Shown here: positions 49,240 to 61,081 of the stretch, piece after piece
Numbering within the stretch: position 1 is the first letter of the stretch
Layout of the letters: each line of letters begins with the position of its first letter
Assembly (NCBI RefSeq): GCF_001510665.1
Contig: NZ_LMTI01000004.1
Coordinates: 372,001 to 436,000, forward strand
Length of the DNA stretch: 64,000 nt
Reading direction: 5' to 3'
Origin: Bacillus sp. FJAT-27445
GTDB lineage: Bacteria; Bacillota; Bacilli; Bacillales; Cytobacillaceae
Notes under the pieces: model-generated
Told to the model about the DNA's origin: nothing
Databases searched by the model: none
The model's input: the letters and a program-made list of their open reading frames with translations, nothing else
Made by a program: the position numbers and the translations under genes

Positions 49240-49499
49240 TTTGGGGCGGAAGTTATGAGTGAAACGGTCTTGACAGGGCTTCTCAAGACCATTTGGGGCG
49301 GAAGTTATGAGTGAAACGGTCTTGACAGGGCTCATCAAGACCATTTGGAGCGGAAGTTATGAGTGAAACGGTCTTGACAGGGCTTCTCAAGACCATTTGG
49401 AGCGGAAGTTATGAGTGAAACGGTCTTGACAGGGCTTCTCAAGACCGTTTGGAGCGGATGTTATGAATGAAACGGTCTTGACGGGATTTCTCAAGACCG
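49240..49499. repeat. Five 52-bp tandem repeats, each with a hairpin
   Basis: Units begin at 49240, 49292, 49344, 49396 and 49448, all exactly 52 bp, each starting TTTGG(G/A)GCGGA. Each contains GGTCTTGA and TCAAGACC 9 bases apart, an 8-bp perfect stem. Units 2-4 are nearly identical; the last has several changes. Confidence 0.95.
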
Positions 49500-49575
49500 T
49501 AGGGCGGTTTTACCTCTGAAAGTGTCTTCATTAACTGTAAGCCCGCCATGTTCACAAAGCCGATGCTTTTTTAAA

Positions 49576-49618
49576 AGAAGAAAGCCAACTTATCGTAATA
49601 ATAAGTCGGCTTTCTTCT
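49576..49618. terminator. Terminator at the end of the ilv-leu operon
   Basis: 18-bp arms AGAAGAAAGCCAACTTAT and ATAAGTCGGCTTTCTTCT with one mismatch around 7 bases. Serves the minus-strand operon that ends with ilvA. Confidence 0.85.
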
Positions 49619-49636
49619 ATTATATATCACCACGGC

Positions 49637-50647
49637 TCAAGCTAAACAGGACAAAGTTCCACTCTGGGCCAGTTGATGAATAACCCCCAGCTTGGAAAGA
49701 TCCATGTTGCCTCCGCTGACAATGATGCCGCAGTTTTTGGAGCGGATGGTGCTTTGGTTGGCTAGGAGGGCGGCGAATGCTGCGGCTCCGGCGCCTTCGA
49801 CTAATGTTTTTTTCCTTTCTAGCATGTAAACAATGGCAGTGGCGATATCACTCTCGCTTACAGTAATCATATCATCTACATAATGCTGGATAATGGGAAG
49901 GGTCAACTTTCCAGGTTCCTTGACGGCAATGCCTTCCGCGATGGTTCCCGCAAACCGGCTGCCTGGAGCGGGGCGATTATGAAAATGATCATACATAACC
50001 TTTGCCCCTTCCGCCTGGACACCGATAATGCGGATATTCGGCTGCATATGCTTTGCGGCAACCGCAACCCCACTAATCAGGCCGCCGCCTCCAACCGGGA
50101 CAACTAGTGTATCAAGAAAGGGCTGCTGGATCAGCATTTCAACCGCTATCGTTGCCTGTCCAGCCATGACATCATAGTCATCGAATGGATGGAGAAAGAA
50201 ACTTCCCGTCCTTTTCTGCTCAATGCACGCTGCATCATACGCTTCCTGAAAGGAGGCCCCGGTAATGACGGCTTTCGCCCCGTAATATTCCGTCGCACTG
50301 ATCTTTGCCTGAGGCGTATTTTCCGGCATGTAGATTTTTGCTGTAATCCCTCTCTTTGAAGCGGCGAAGGCTACACCTTGGGCATGGTTGCCTGCAGATG
50401 CGGCAATAACGCCTTTTTGCAATTCCTTCTCCGTCAGGCGCGACATTTTATAGCTGGCGCCCCGGATTTTAAAAGCCCCGGTCTTTTGCTGATTTTCCAT
50501 TTTAAAAAAGACATTTTTCCCGGCAAGCCTATTCAGAAATGCAGAGGTCGTAAGCGGAGTGCGATAGACGGTTTTTGCCAATTGTTCCATCGCATCGGAA
50601 ATCATGTTAGTCGTTAAAGAATCCCCAAGGGGTTCACGCTCCTTCAT
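49637..50647 (-). CDS. ilvA: Threonine dehydratase without regulatory domain
   Basis: 336 residues. PLP lysine in G-A-F-K-I-R-G-A, S-A-G-N-H-A-Q-G phosphate loop partner, and glycine loop V-G-G-G-G-L-I-S-G. The protein ends right after the catalytic domain (S-G-G-N-M-D), whereas the biosynthetic Bacillus IlvA has about 420 residues with an ACT-like regulatory domain that binds isoleucine. So this is the short TdcB-like form placed in a biosynthetic operon. Converts threonine to 2-oxobutanoate. Last gene of the operon. Confidence 0.9.
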   Translation of the reverse strand: MKEREPLGDSLTTNMISDAMEQLAKTVYRTPLTTSAFLNRLAGKNVFFKMENQQKTGAFKIRGASYKMSRLTEKELQKGVIAASAGNHAQGVAFAASKRGITAKIYMPENTPQAKISATEYYGAKAVITGASFQEAYDAACIEQKRTGSFFLHPFDDYDVMAGQATIAVEMLIQQPFLDTLVVPVGGGGLISGVAVAAKHMQPNIRIIGVQAEGAKVMYDHFHNRPAPGSRFAGTIAEGIAVKEPGKLTLPIIQHYVDDMITVSESDIATAIVYMLERKKTLVEGAGAAAFAALLANQSTIRSKNCGIIVSGGNMDLSKLGVIHQLAQSGTLSCLA

Positions 50648-50666
50648 TTTTCATAAGTTTCACCAA

Positions 50667-51248
50667 TTAAAGCCTGCTTTCAAACTGTGTAATTTTTTCT
50701 TCATATAAAAGAGTAATGCCTATATCATCCAAGCCGTTATAGAGCATTTCCTTTGAATACTCCTCAATGTCAAAATGATACGAGAATCCTTCCCCGTCCT
50801 GGACGGTTTGAGCAGCGAGGTCCACCGTTAACGAATAGCTTCCTGCTTCCGCTTTTTGCATAAGCTGTTGGACTTGCTCATAAGGCATTTCAATTGCAAG
50901 AATCCCGTTTTTTACGCAATTGTTTTTAAAAATATCAGCATAGCTCGGGGCGATGATAATCTTGAAGCCGTAATCGAGAAGAGCCCAGGGGGCATGTTCC
51001 CGGGAAGAGCCGCATCCGAAGTTTTCACCTGCAAGCATGATGGACGCACCGCCATACTTTTTATCATGGAGGGGAAATTCCTCGATTGGCTTTCCTGAAT
51101 GGTCGAATCGCCAGTTGTAAAACAGGAACTCTCCAAATCCCTGGCGCTCAATCCGTTTTAAAAATTGCTTCGGAATAATCTGGTCTGTGTCCACATTGCT
51201 TCGGTCCAGCGGAAACACAAGCCCGGAATGGATTGTAATTGGTTCCAT
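50667..51248 (-). CDS. leuD: 3-isopropylmalate dehydratase small subunit
   Basis: 193 residues. D-T-D-Q-I-I-P-K-Q-F-L, G-E-N-F-G-C-G-S-S-R-E-H-A-P-W-A-L and I-I-A-P-S-Y-A-D-I-F are LeuD motifs. Acts with LeuC to interconvert isopropylmalates. Its ATG is next to the leuC stop. Confidence 0.96.
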   Translation of the reverse strand: MEPITIHSGLVFPLDRSNVDTDQIIPKQFLKRIERQGFGEFLFYNWRFDHSGKPIEEFPLHDKKYGGASIMLAGENFGCGSSREHAPWALLDYGFKIIIAPSYADIFKNNCVKNGILAIEMPYEQVQQLMQKAEAGSYSLTVDLAAQTVQDGEGFSYHFDIEEYSKEMLYNGLDDIGITLLYEEKITQFESRL

Positions 51249-52667
51249 TTATAGCACCTCCAGGGCGGCGTATTGGCGTATGTCGACAAAGTGGCCTTCA
51301 ATTGCAGCTGCTGCTGCCATTTCAGGGCTGACTAGATGGGTTCGCGCGCCTGTTCCCTGGCGCCCTTCGAAGTTCCGGTTCGAAGTCGAGGCACAGCGCT
51401 CGCCTGGAGGTACGATATCGTCATTCATGGCAAGGCACATGCTGCAGCCCGCATCGCGCCATTCAAAGCCTGCATTTTTGAAAATTAAATCCAGCCCTTC
51501 CTGTTCGGCTGCAGCTTTCACGCTTTTCGAACCTGGGACAACGATTGCTTGGACACCAGAATTAACGTGACGACCCTGGATGACGGAAGCGGCCCTGCGC
51601 AAATCGCTCAGCCGCGAATTTGTACACGATCCAATAAACACATGTTCGACAGGGACCGAGGTGATTGGTTGTCCGGCTTCAAGGCCCATATAGTCGAGGG
51701 CGCGTTCAATCTCCTGTTTTTCACTTTCCGAACCTGCTGATTCCGGAGTAGGAATCGTAGCATCGACCGGGATGCACATTCCAGGATTGGTGCCCCAAGT
51801 AACCTGCGGTGCGATTTCAGAGGCTTCAATCTCGATTGTCTTGTCGTAAACTGCTCCTTCATCCGTTGCAAGCGCGCGCCATTTCTCCACCGCCTTGTCA
51901 AAATCAGCCCCGTGCGGAGCATATTTTCTGCCGCGAAGATAGTTGAAGGTAGTTTCATCTGGAGTAATCAAGCCCGCGCGTGCACCAGCCTCAATCGACA
52001 TGTTGCAGACGGTCATCCTTTCCTCCATTGAAAGTGAGCGAATGGCTTCGCCTGTAAACTCAATCACATATCCTGTACCGAACCGGACCCCATTTTGAGC
52101 AATGATGGCCAAAATCAAATCCTTCGCAGTCACGCCAAACCCAAGCTGGCCGTTTACCTTGATATTCAATGTTTTCGGCCGCTTCTGCCAAAGTGTTTGC
52201 GTCGCAAGGACATGCTCGACTTCGCTTGTACCAATTCCGAATGCTAGCGCACCGAATGCACCGTGTGTCGAAGTATGGCTGTCACCGCAAACAATTGTCT
52301 TGCCTGGTTGGGTAAGGCCAAGTTCCGGGCCGATTACGTGGACAATCCCATTGTCGGGATGGGTAATGTCCGCAAGCGGGATATTGAATTCCTGGCAGTT
52401 ATCGATAAGTGTATCGATTTGTTTTCTCGAAATTAAATCTTTTATAACAGACTGGTCCTTTGTCGGAACGTTGTGGTCCATTGTAGCAAAGGTTAGATCC
52501 GGCCTGCGGACAGTGCGACCATTCATCCTCAAGCCTTCAAAAGCCTGGGGAGAGGTTACTTCATGTACCAGATGTAAATCGATATACAAAAGGTCCGGCC
52601 TGCCATCTTCCCGATGGACAACGTGCTGTTCCCATATTTTTTCGACAATTGTCTTTGGTGAGTGCAT
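51249..52667 (-). CDS. leuC: 3-isopropylmalate dehydratase large subunit
   Basis: 472 residues. Cluster cysteines in F-I-G-S-C-T-N-S-R and C-S-M-C-L-A-M-N, plus M-D-H-N-V-P-T and [12 protein letters not shown]. Aconitase-fold large subunit with a [4Fe-4S] cluster. Directly upstream of leuD. Confidence 0.97.
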   Translation of the reverse strand: MHSPKTIVEKIWEQHVVHREDGRPDLLYIDLHLVHEVTSPQAFEGLRMNGRTVRRPDLTFATMDHNVPTKDQSVIKDLISRKQIDTLIDNCQEFNIPLADITHPDNGIVHVIGPELGLTQPGKTIVCGDSHTSTHGAFGALAFGIGTSEVEHVLATQTLWQKRPKTLNIKVNGQLGFGVTAKDLILAIIAQNGVRFGTGYVIEFTGEAIRSLSMEERMTVCNMSIEAGARAGLITPDETTFNYLRGRKYAPHGADFDKAVEKWRALATDEGAVYDKTIEIEASEIAPQVTWGTNPGMCIPVDATIPTPESAGSESEKQEIERALDYMGLEAGQPITSVPVEHVFIGSCTNSRLSDLRRAASVIQGRHVNSGVQAIVVPGSKSVKAAAEQEGLDLIFKNAGFEWRDAGCSMCLAMNDDIVPPGERCASTSNRNFEGRQGTGARTHLVSPEMAAAAAIEGHFVDIRQYAALEVL

Positions 52668-52682
52668 GGTTATCCCCCTTCT

Positions 52683-53789
52683 TTAGGCGTAGCAGTCCAT
52701 AATGCAGTTGGCTGCGTTTCTTGTTTTAAGTGTTTCAATAATTTTTTGGGTCAACTCTTTCGTTCCAACCTTTTGCCCACTGACGGCTCTAATATCCGAT
52801 GTGTGAAACCCGTCATTTATAATGGATTCGACTGTTTCCTCAATCACATTTGCTTCTTCATTCAGACCAAAAGAATGCCTCAGCATCATCGCCGCTGAAA
52901 GAATCATTGCAACCGGATTGGCGATTCCTTTACCCGCGATATCGGGAGCAGACCCGTGGACAGGCTCATAAAGGCCGAATCCATCTTCCCTTAAGCTTGC
53001 GGACGGAAGCATCCCAAGCGATCCTGTTAAAACCGAGGCTTCATCGCTAAGAATATCGCCAAACATGTTCTCGGTTACGATGACATCGAACTGGGAAGGG
53101 TTCGTGATCAATTTCATCGCTGCCGCATCGACAAGGACATGTTCAACGGCAACATCCGGATACTGCTGCTTCTTTTCCTCGACAACTTCCCGCCAAAGCT
53201 TGCTCGATTCAAGCACATTTGCTTTGTCTACAGAAGTCAGATGCCCGCGCCGCTGCTGGGCACATTGGAAGGCTTTGTCTACAATCCTTTCAATCTCGGC
53301 ACGTGTATAAAAAAGAGTGTCGACAGCGGACTGGCCATTGTCGCGCCGCTCGCTTGGAGTTCCGAAATAGAGGCCGCCGGTAAGCTCCCTGACGATTAGG
53401 AGGTCGCTACCTTTTACAACGTCTTCCTTAAGAGGAGATGCATGGAGCAGTTTTTCAAATCCTTTTATCGGCCTTAGGTTTGCAAAGAGACCAAGTTCCT
53501 TCCTGATTCCCAATAAACCTCTTTCCGGCCTTAAATGGGAAGGGTTCGTATCCCATTTTGGCCCGCCGACCGCTCCAAGGAGGACAGCATCGGCCTTTTT
53601 ACAAGCGGCGGTTGTTTCGGCCGGAAGCGGGGTACCGTGCCGGTCGATAGCAGTTCCGCCAATGTCGTGGCTTTCAAAGGTGAAAGAATGGTTGAATTCT
53701 TCGGCAATTGCAGCTAATACAGCCTGGGCCGAGGCCATTACCTCCTGGCCTATACCATCTCCGGGCAGCATGACGATATGTTTTTTCAT
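52683..53789 (-). CDS. leuB: 3-isopropylmalate dehydrogenase
   Basis: 368 residues from the ATG 6 bp after GAAGGAGG; the frame is open to 53810. L-P-G-D-G-I-G-Q-E-V, R-E-L-T-G-G-L-Y-F-G, D-A-A-A-M, and G-S-A-P-D-I-A-G-K-G are dehydrogenase motifs. Oxidises and decarboxylates 3-isopropylmalate with NAD+. In order with leuA and leuC. Confidence 0.97.
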   Translation of the reverse strand: MKKHIVMLPGDGIGQEVMASAQAVLAAIAEEFNHSFTFESHDIGGTAIDRHGTPLPAETTAACKKADAVLLGAVGGPKWDTNPSHLRPERGLLGIRKELGLFANLRPIKGFEKLLHASPLKEDVVKGSDLLIVRELTGGLYFGTPSERRDNGQSAVDTLFYTRAEIERIVDKAFQCAQQRRGHLTSVDKANVLESSKLWREVVEEKKQQYPDVAVEHVLVDAAAMKLITNPSQFDVIVTENMFGDILSDEASVLTGSLGMLPSASLREDGFGLYEPVHGSAPDIAGKGIANPVAMILSAAMMLRHSFGLNEEANVIEETVESIINDGFHTSDIRAVSGQKVGTKELTQKIIETLKTRNAANCIMDCYA

Positions 53790-53829
53790 GGATTTGGCCT
53801 CCTTCATCATTGTTTTTTCGTCCCGGCTC

Positions 53830-55377
53830 TTAGCTATTCGCTGTTTGCAGGACTTTCGTCGTTTGTCCGTAAAAGACCCGGTTGACAGCGTTTAAAAATG
53901 CTTTGGCCGAAGCTTCGAGCACATCCTGGGAAGATCCGCGTCCGCTTACCGGCATCTCATTAACGGTCATTTTTACATGGACCTCAGCGAGGGCATCGCG
54001 CCCCTGTCCCACGGAGCTTAATTGGTATTTCGTCAAATGTATTTCTTCTTTTATCAGCGCTTCAAGCGTGTTGTATAAAGCTTCGACTGGGCCCTTTCCA
54101 GTCCGGGCTGTTTCGGCGCGTATCCCTTCCGGCGTTGTCAGTGCGACAGTCGCTGTTGGGAGGTTGATGGAACCGGATTGGACCTGATAGGCAAGCAGTT
54201 CATATTTTTTCACATCGGACACAGCCGTCTGGATGTCAGTGAGAATTGTGAACAAATCTTCGTCGGTAACTTCTTTCTTACGGTCTGTCAATGACTTAAA
54301 TTGCCTGAAAGCTTCTTCCGACTTTTCCTCGGTCAGTGAAAAGCCGATCTTTTCAATTTTCTCTTTGAAGGCATGGCGCCCGGAGTGTTTCCCGAGTACA
54401 AGCTCATTCGATTCGATGCCGACCATCGATGGATTGATAATTTCATAGGTTTGAGGGTGTTTCAGGACTCCATCCTGGTGGATACCCGATTCGTGGGCGA
54501 AAGCATTCTGTCCAACCACTGCCTTGTTCGGGGCAATCGGCATCCCGGTAAGCTTCCGGACCAAATCGCTCGTCCGCTTGATTTCCTTTAAGTTCAGTCC
54601 TGTTGAAAAAGGAAATTGGTCCTGGCGGATACCCAGAGCTACGGCAAATTCCTCAAGAGCGGCATTCCCGGCGCGTTCTCCAATTCCGTTGATCGTTCCT
54701 TCCACCTGGGTCGCCCCATTTTGGATAGCGGCAATGGAATTGGCGATGGCAAGCCCAAGGTCATCGTGGCAATGCGCCGATAAAATCGCTTTATCAATAT
54801 TTCGGACATTTTCCTTCACATAGCGGAACATCCGGCCATATTCCGCCGGGGTCGCATAGCCGACAGTGTCAGGCAAATTGATGACAGTCGCTCCGGCGTC
54901 GATAACCTTTTCGATGATTTGGACAAGGAAATCAAGGTCGGAGCGCGAGGCATCCTCGGCGGACCATTCAATCTGCGGAAACTTGGACTTCGCATATTGG
55001 ACCATCTCGACAGCAAGCTGGGTGACTTGTTCGGGCGATTTTTTCAGCTTGTATGTCATATGGATGGGGGAGGTGGCAAGGAAGAGATGGAGTCGCGGGG
55101 CTTCCGCTTCCTTCAGTGCCTCCCAGCTAATATCAATATCGCTTTTCGTTGCCCTTGAAAGGCCAGCGATCGATACATTCTTGACGGTTCGGGCTATGGT
55201 CCGTACAGCTTCAAAATCGCCTTGTGAAGAAGCGGGAAACCCGGCTTCCATTACATTCACGCCAAACCGTTCAAGCTGCTTGGCAATCTCCAGTTTTTCG
55301 AGCTGATTCAAATTGACACCGGGAGATTGCTCCCCATCGCGCAAGGTTGTATCAAATATGTGAATGTTCTGCACCAC
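53830..55377 (-). CDS. leuA: 2-isopropylmalate synthase
   Basis: 515 residues. [12 protein letters not shown] motif at 10-21, metal site H-C-H-D-D-L-G, G-E-R-A-G-N, then a C-terminal LeuA dimer/regulatory domain (leucine feedback site). GTG start followed at once by a second GTG, with AAGGGA upstream. First committed step of leucine synthesis. Confidence 0.97.
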   Translation of the reverse strand: MVQNIHIFDTTLRDGEQSPGVNLNQLEKLEIAKQLERFGVNVMEAGFPASSQGDFEAVRTIARTVKNVSIAGLSRATKSDIDISWEALKEAEAPRLHLFLATSPIHMTYKLKKSPEQVTQLAVEMVQYAKSKFPQIEWSAEDASRSDLDFLVQIIEKVIDAGATVINLPDTVGYATPAEYGRMFRYVKENVRNIDKAILSAHCHDDLGLAIANSIAAIQNGATQVEGTINGIGERAGNAALEEFAVALGIRQDQFPFSTGLNLKEIKRTSDLVRKLTGMPIAPNKAVVGQNAFAHESGIHQDGVLKHPQTYEIINPSMVGIESNELVLGKHSGRHAFKEKIEKIGFSLTEEKSEEAFRQFKSLTDRKKEVTDEDLFTILTDIQTAVSDVKKYELLAYQVQSGSINLPTATVALTTPEGIRAETARTGKGPVEALYNTLEALIKEEIHLTKYQLSSVGQGRDALAEVHVKMTVNEMPVSGRGSSQDVLEASAKAFLNAVNRVFYGQTTKVLQTANS

Positions 55378-55470
55378 TTGAATTCCCTTCCTTCTTTGTT
55401 AGGTATGGCCCCTTGCCGTAATAGGAGGGAAGGGGCCTTGTTTATAAAATCGGTTCTTTTACAGTTTGAT

Positions 55471-56484
<1,014 letters not shown>

Positions 56485-56527
56485 TTATCATCCTTTCGAG
56501 TATGCTTGCATGTATATTTTTAAATTC

Positions 56528-57049
56528 TTACCTCTGGAGCGAATAAGAAGGTAATTCGGATACTTGCGGCTGGCTTCCGCGCAAGAGGGCGGTAATGCCG
56601 GTCCGTGCTATTTCCTTGATTCCATATGGCCTGAGCAATTCGATTAACGCTTCAACTTTTTCAGGTTTCCCGGTCACCTGGACAGCCAGGCTTTCCTTGC
56701 TGACATCGATGACGGACGCGCGGAATGGATCAATGATTTCCTTGATTTCCCGGCGGAGCTGGCCGCTGATCGCAACCCTGATTAGGGCAAGCTCGCGAGA
56801 GACAACCGCCTTATCGGTAATATCGGAAACTTTTAAAACATCAATCTGCTTATGAAGCTGCTTCGTCAGCTGTTCAACCTTTTGGCTGTCTTCAACCTCG
56901 ACAACAAGTGTCATTTTTGAAATGCCGTCAATTTCTGTCGGCCCGACCGAAATGCTCTCAATATTGAATTGCCGCCGCTGCAGGAGGCCGGTAACCCGGT
57001 TAAGGACGCCGCTTTTGTTTTGGACAGTGGCTGTAATGATCCGCTTCAT
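56528..57049 (-). CDS. ilvN: Acetolactate synthase small subunit
   Basis: 173 residues. N-terminal ACT domain [23 protein letters not shown] (in part) and C-terminal E-I-A-R-T-G. Gives valine sensitivity to the catalytic subunit. Overlaps ilvB by 4 bp. Confidence 0.96.
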   Translation of the reverse strand: MKRIITATVQNKSGVLNRVTGLLQRRQFNIESISVGPTEIDGISKMTLVVEVEDSQKVEQLTKQLHKQIDVLKVSDITDKAVVSRELALIRVAISGQLRREIKEIIDPFRASVIDVSKESLAVQVTGKPEKVEALIELLRPYGIKEIARTGITALLRGSQPQVSELPSYSLQR

Positions 57050-58770
57050 GGTTTCACTCCTATCATTTCGTGCAGTCCCTTGCCTGGGGCGATCATCGGG
57101 TAGACATTTTCTTCAAGGACAACCCTGCAATCCAGTACGACAGGACCGTCATAGGCAAGCGCTTCGGGAAGGATGCGCCACAATTCTTCCTCGGTTTTGA
57201 TTTTTGCGCCTTTGATTGAATAGCTCTCGGCCAATTTGACAAAGTCCGGCTGTACGGGTAAAAGCGATTCCGAATAGCGTTCCTCGTAAAATTCCTCTTG
57301 CCATTGACGGACCATTCCAAGTGCGCCGTTATTGACAATGATGACTTTTACAGGCAGTTTCAGCTCCTGCAGGACGCCGAGCTCCTGAAGTGTCATCTGG
57401 AACCCACCGTCACCGACAAATGCGATGACCGTTTTATCTGGTGCGGCAAGCTGGGCGCCAATTGCAGCGGGGAAGCCGAAGCCCATCGTACCAAGCCCGC
57501 CGGATGTTACCCATCGGTCAGGGTTGTCCAATGTGTAATGCTGGGCCGCCCACATTTGGTGCTGGCCTACGTCAGTCGTGACAATCGCTTCGCCGCCCGA
57601 TACTTCATATACCGCCTGAATAACTTTTTGCGCACTTAGCCTTTGATTATAGTCGGTATACCAAAGAGGGTACTCGCCCTTGTTTTCTCCCAGCTTGTTC
57701 AGCCACTCCGTATGGTTTTCTATCTCAAATTCGTGTTTCATCAGTTCATTCAGCGCTTCTTTCGAGTCAGCGACAATCGGAATGCTTGTTGGCACGTTTT
57801 TGCCAATCTCCGCCGGGTCAATATCGATATGAGCTACCTTCGCCTTCGGTGCGAAGTGCTTCAGATTGCCTGTTAGGCGGTCATCGAATCTTGCGCCGAT
57901 GTTGAGAAGCAGGTCGCATTCATATAGGGCCATGTTGGCTGTATAGGTCCCGTGCATCCCAGCCATTCCAAGCGACAACTCATGGGTGCCAGGGAAGCTG
58001 CCCAGCCCGAGAAGTGTGGTTGTAACCGGAATCCTGTGCTTCTCGGCAAGTGATTTCAATTCCGCGGTTGCCTTCCCGTGGAGGATTCCAGCACCAGCGA
58101 GGATAACAGGCTTCTTTGCTTTTGATAACGCATCGGCAAGCTTGTTGATTTGCAGCGGGTTCGGCCTTGTTGTCGGCTGATAGCCCGGCAGATGAAAGTC
58201 CGTCTCCAAGTTGCTTTCGTAAACAAGATTAGCGGAAATATCCTTTGGCATATCAATGACAACTGGTCCCGGCCGTCCAGTCGAAGCAATGTGGAAGGCT
58301 TCCTTAATGATTCTCGGAAGATCCGCGATCGACCGGACCTGGTAATTGTGTTTTGTAATTGGGGTGGTAATGCCAATAATATCCGCTTCCTGGAAAGCAT
58401 CGGTTCCAATTACACTAGTTGCGACCTGGCCCGTAAAAACAACGAGCGGCAAAGAGTCCATCATTGCATCTGCAATTCCTGTGATAAGGTTGGTTGCGCC
58501 CGGGCCGGAGGTTGCAAGGACGACGCCGGGCTTTCCGGTAATGCGGGCATATCCTTCGGCAGCGTGGATGGAGCCCTGCTCGTGCCGGAACAATAAATGC
58601 TTAATTTGTTCTCGAGCGCGGTAGATTGCATCGTAAATTGGCAAAACGGCTCCCCCGGGATAGCCGAATATCGTATCGACTCCCTCATTCACCAATGTTT
58701 CAATCAGGACATCGGCACCCGTTTTTGGGGCAACAACTGTCTCCATGGCCGGCATTGTCTCCACTTTCAC
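57046..58770 (-). CDS. ilvB: Acetolactate synthase large subunit
   Basis: 574 residues. [11 protein letters not shown], catalytic Glu in R-H-E-Q-G, S-G-P-G-A-T-N, and ThDP motif V-G-D-G-G-F-Q-M-T. Frame is open to an ATG at 58785, but GGAGGG lies inside that codon stretch and is correctly spaced for the GTG at 58770. The leader holds a T-box and eleven 21-bp repeats. Confidence 0.96.
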   Translation of the reverse strand: MKVETMPAMETVVAPKTGADVLIETLVNEGVDTIFGYPGGAVLPIYDAIYRAREQIKHLLFRHEQGSIHAAEGYARITGKPGVVLATSGPGATNLITGIADAMMDSLPLVVFTGQVATSVIGTDAFQEADIIGITTPITKHNYQVRSIADLPRIIKEAFHIASTGRPGPVVIDMPKDISANLVYESNLETDFHLPGYQPTTRPNPLQINKLADALSKAKKPVILAGAGILHGKATAELKSLAEKHRIPVTTTLLGLGSFPGTHELSLGMAGMHGTYTANMALYECDLLLNIGARFDDRLTGNLKHFAPKAKVAHIDIDPAEIGKNVPTSIPIVADSKEALNELMKHEFEIENHTEWLNKLGENKGEYPLWYTDYNQRLSAQKVIQAVYEVSGGEAIVTTDVGQHQMWAAQHYTLDNPDRWVTSGGLGTMGFGFPAAIGAQLAAPDKTVIAFVGDGGFQMTLQELGVLQELKLPVKVIIVNNGALGMVRQWQEEFYEERYSESLLPVQPDFVKLAESYSIKGAKIKTEEELWRILPEALAYDGPVVLDCRVVLEENVYPMIAPGKGLHEMIGVKP

Positions 58771-58798
58771 ATGAAATCCCTCCATTTTTTAAAAGTAA

Positions 58799-59027
58799 GG
58801 CATAAATAGTTGCCAGTTAGGCATTATTAATGGCTTGTTTGGCATAAATAGTTGCTTGTTTGGCATTAATACCGTCAAGTTCGGCATTAAAACGATCTCA
58901 GGTTAGGCATTAATATGGCCAAGTTCGTCGTAAATCGCGGTTTGGCATTAATACGGCCTGGTTTGGCATTAATACGGTCCAGTTCGGCATTAATACAAGT
59001 GCAATCGGCATAATTAAGTGGAACTTG
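58799..59027. repeat. Eleven degenerate 21-bp tandem repeats before ilvB
   Basis: Units of 21 bp (one of 23, one of 17) beginning GGCATTAATA on the plus strand and ending AGTTC or GGTTT: starts at 58799, 58820, 58841, 58862, 58883, 58906, 58927, 58944, 58965, 58986 and 59007. It lies between the T-box terminator and the ilvB ribosome site, so it forms part of the ilvB mRNA leader. Copies differ by 2-6 bases. Confidence 0.9.
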
Positions 59028-59073
59028 GAGTGTCATAGCTTAATAGAAAATGGCGCGGCACTATTTTTTCCAA

Positions 59074-59400
59074 CAAAAAAACCTCTTCTCCCGCGAACAT
59101 CCCGCCGTTTTAAAAACAGCAGGAAATTCGGGGAGAAAAGGCCTATGTCTTTCCTCGGTACCACCCGGATTCACGGCAGTCTTGCAACTGCCGCCTCATG
59201 AAACGGACAATAATTCCGTTCCGTTTTAATAACGAGTGCCGAAAACACCCGATTAAGCCTAGTGGGAAGGACCGTTCAGCTTAATACTCAGGGACGATGT
59301 CAGAATAAGTAGTATTGCCGGCTTCCAGCTGCCCCGGCTCTCTGTGAATACTTGGATCTTATTCCTTTGTTCCCGTCAACGATTTACCGTTATGAGTCTT
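59074..59400 (-). promoter_or_regulatory. T-box riboswitch of the ilvB part of the operon
   Basis: On the minus strand: stem I opening with T-T-G-A-C-G-G-G-A-A-C-A, the G-A-G-A-G-C-C-G-G-G region, the T-box core CGGGTGGTACCGAG (core at 59157-59166) and a terminator stem from 59140 to 59081 with seven T (59080-59074). The specifier loop side reads T-G-A-C-A-T-C-G-T-C-C-C; AUC (Ile) is my best reading of the codon, not certain. It starts right after the ilvD stop with no room for a separate promoter. Confidence 0.9.
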
Positions 59401-59401
59401 G

Positions 59402-61069
59402 TTAAAATTTCATGATTCCGCCAGTGCTTGCAGAAGTGACTAGCTTGGCATATTTGGCCAGGTATCCGGTTTTGATTTTGGGCTCCGGTTTTACCCAGTT
59501 TTTCTGTCTTTCCTCTAAAACTTCCCGGTCGACAATCAGGTTGATTGAGCGGGCCTCAAGGTCAATCATTATGAGGTCGCCATCTTCAACAAAAGCAATC
59601 GGGCCGCCCTCGGCTGCTTCCGGGGAGATATGGCCGATTGATATGCCGCGGCTTGCTCCTGAAAAGCGGCCATCCGTGATTAGTGCGACTTCCTTATCAA
59701 GCCCCCGGCCTGCGATGGCGGCGGTAGGGGCAAGCATTTCGGGCATTCCCGGACCACCTTTTGGCCCTTCATAACGGATGACCACAACATGGCCGGGCTT
59801 TACTGCTCCGCTATCAATTTCTGCCTGCGCTTCCTCCTGTGATTCGAAAACGATCGCTTCACCGGTAAATCTCTTTATCGAGGGATCAACTGCTCCGACT
59901 TTAATGACCCCGCCATCTGGGGCGAGATTACCAAATAGGATGGATAATCCGCCAACAGGGCTATAAGGATTATCCTTTCTCCTGATGACCTGGTCGTTTG
60001 TGATCTCGGCATCCTTTACATTTTCATAAAGAGTTTTTCCGGTAATGGTGATAACGTCCTTGTGAATCACCCCGTCCAGTTTACACAATTCGTGAATAAT
60101 CGCACTAACTCCGCCAGCATGATGCACATCCTCCATGGAATAGTCGGATGCAGGGCTTATTTTTGAAAGATATGGCACTTTTTCCGCAATCCTGTTGATC
60201 TCATGCAAGTCATAATCGATTCCTGCCTCGTGGGCGATGGCCAATGTATGAAGGACGGTATTGGTGGAGCCTCCCATTGCCATATCGAGTGCGAAGGCAT
60301 TATCAAATGCTTTTTTCGTCATAATATCGCGTGGCTTGATATCTTTTTTGACCAGGTCAATTAAGTGTTTCGCCGCCTTCTTGATCAGCTCGTGCCTTGT
60401 ATTGGAAGTCGCAACAATCGTTCCATTGCCAGGCACAGTCATGCCGAGCATTTCCATGAGGCAGTTCATTGAGTTCGCTGTGAACATGCCCGAGCAGGAG
60501 CCGCAGGTAGGACATGCGTTTGTTTCAATATCGAGCAATTCCTGCTGGGTAATGGTGCCTTTGTTGTAGGCGCCGACCCCTTCAAAAACAGAAACGAGGG
60601 AGAGCGGCTTTCCAGTCGAGGAAACGCCTGCTTCCATCGGCCCTCCTGATACAAATACGGAAGGGACATTCGTTCTTGCTGCTGCCATCAACATCCCGGG
60701 AGTAATTTTATCGCAGTTCGGGATGTAAAAGACTCCGTCGAACCAATGGGCGTTTATAACGGTTTCGGCACTATCGGCAATGATTTCCCTGCTTGGGAGT
60801 GAATAGCGCATCCCGATATGGCCCATTGCAATACCATCGTCAACGCCGATTGTGTTGAACTCGAATGGCACGCCGCCCGCTTCCCGAATCGCTTCTTTCA
60901 CCACTTGGGCAAAAACATTAAGATGCTTATGCCCGGGGATGATGTCGATATAAGAATTGCAGACTCCAATGAAGGGCTTGTCCAGGTCGCTTGTTTTAAC
61001 GCCGGTTGCATAAAGCAGGCTCCGATGCGGGGCCCGGTCAAATCCTTTTTTAATCATATCGCTTCGCAT
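59402..61069 (-). CDS. ilvD: Dihydroxy-acid dehydratase
   Basis: 555 residues. Cluster cysteines in P-N-C-D-K-I-T-P-G and [15 protein letters not shown], and the metal-binding loop near [10 protein letters not shown]. Makes branched 2-oxo acids. Lies 12 bp after ilvE and just before the T-box. Confidence 0.97.
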   Translation of the reverse strand: MRSDMIKKGFDRAPHRSLLYATGVKTSDLDKPFIGVCNSYIDIIPGHKHLNVFAQVVKEAIREAGGVPFEFNTIGVDDGIAMGHIGMRYSLPSREIIADSAETVINAHWFDGVFYIPNCDKITPGMLMAAARTNVPSVFVSGGPMEAGVSSTGKPLSLVSVFEGVGAYNKGTITQQELLDIETNACPTCGSCSGMFTANSMNCLMEMLGMTVPGNGTIVATSNTRHELIKKAAKHLIDLVKKDIKPRDIMTKKAFDNAFALDMAMGGSTNTVLHTLAIAHEAGIDYDLHEINRIAEKVPYLSKISPASDYSMEDVHHAGGVSAIIHELCKLDGVIHKDVITITGKTLYENVKDAEITNDQVIRRKDNPYSPVGGLSILFGNLAPDGGVIKVGAVDPSIKRFTGEAIVFESQEEAQAEIDSGAVKPGHVVVIRYEGPKGGPGMPEMLAPTAAIAGRGLDKEVALITDGRFSGASRGISIGHISPEAAEGGPIAFVEDGDLIMIDLEARSINLIVDREVLEERQKNWVKPEPKIKTGYLAKYAKLVTSASTGGIMKF

Positions 61070-61081
61070 AATTGCCCTCCT

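Larger units (their letters stand above)
49170..49636. other. 467-bp intergenic region with terminators and a tandem repeat array
   Basis: Convergent gap between the desulfidase and ilvA genes. Holds a terminator, five 52-bp repeats and a second terminator, all listed separately. No coding frame of note. Confidence 0.8.
58771..59401 (-). other. Intercistronic leader between ilvD and ilvB
   Basis: Gene-free. From the ilvD side: T-box (59074-59400), 46 bp of plain sequence, a 21-bp repeat array (58799-59027) and the ilvB ribosome site. Confidence 0.85.

Noticed and set aside
49240-49499. CRISPR-like repeat array
   Set aside because: The 52-bp units are contiguous with no variable spacers and no cas genes are nearby.
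51187-52686. Plus-strand frames opposite leuC and leuD
   Set aside because: Antisense shadows of strongly conserved genes.
58799-59027. CRISPR array or coding repeat before ilvB
   Set aside because: Units are 21 bp with no spacers, and the minus-strand heptad reading frame is broken by units of 23 and 17 bp.
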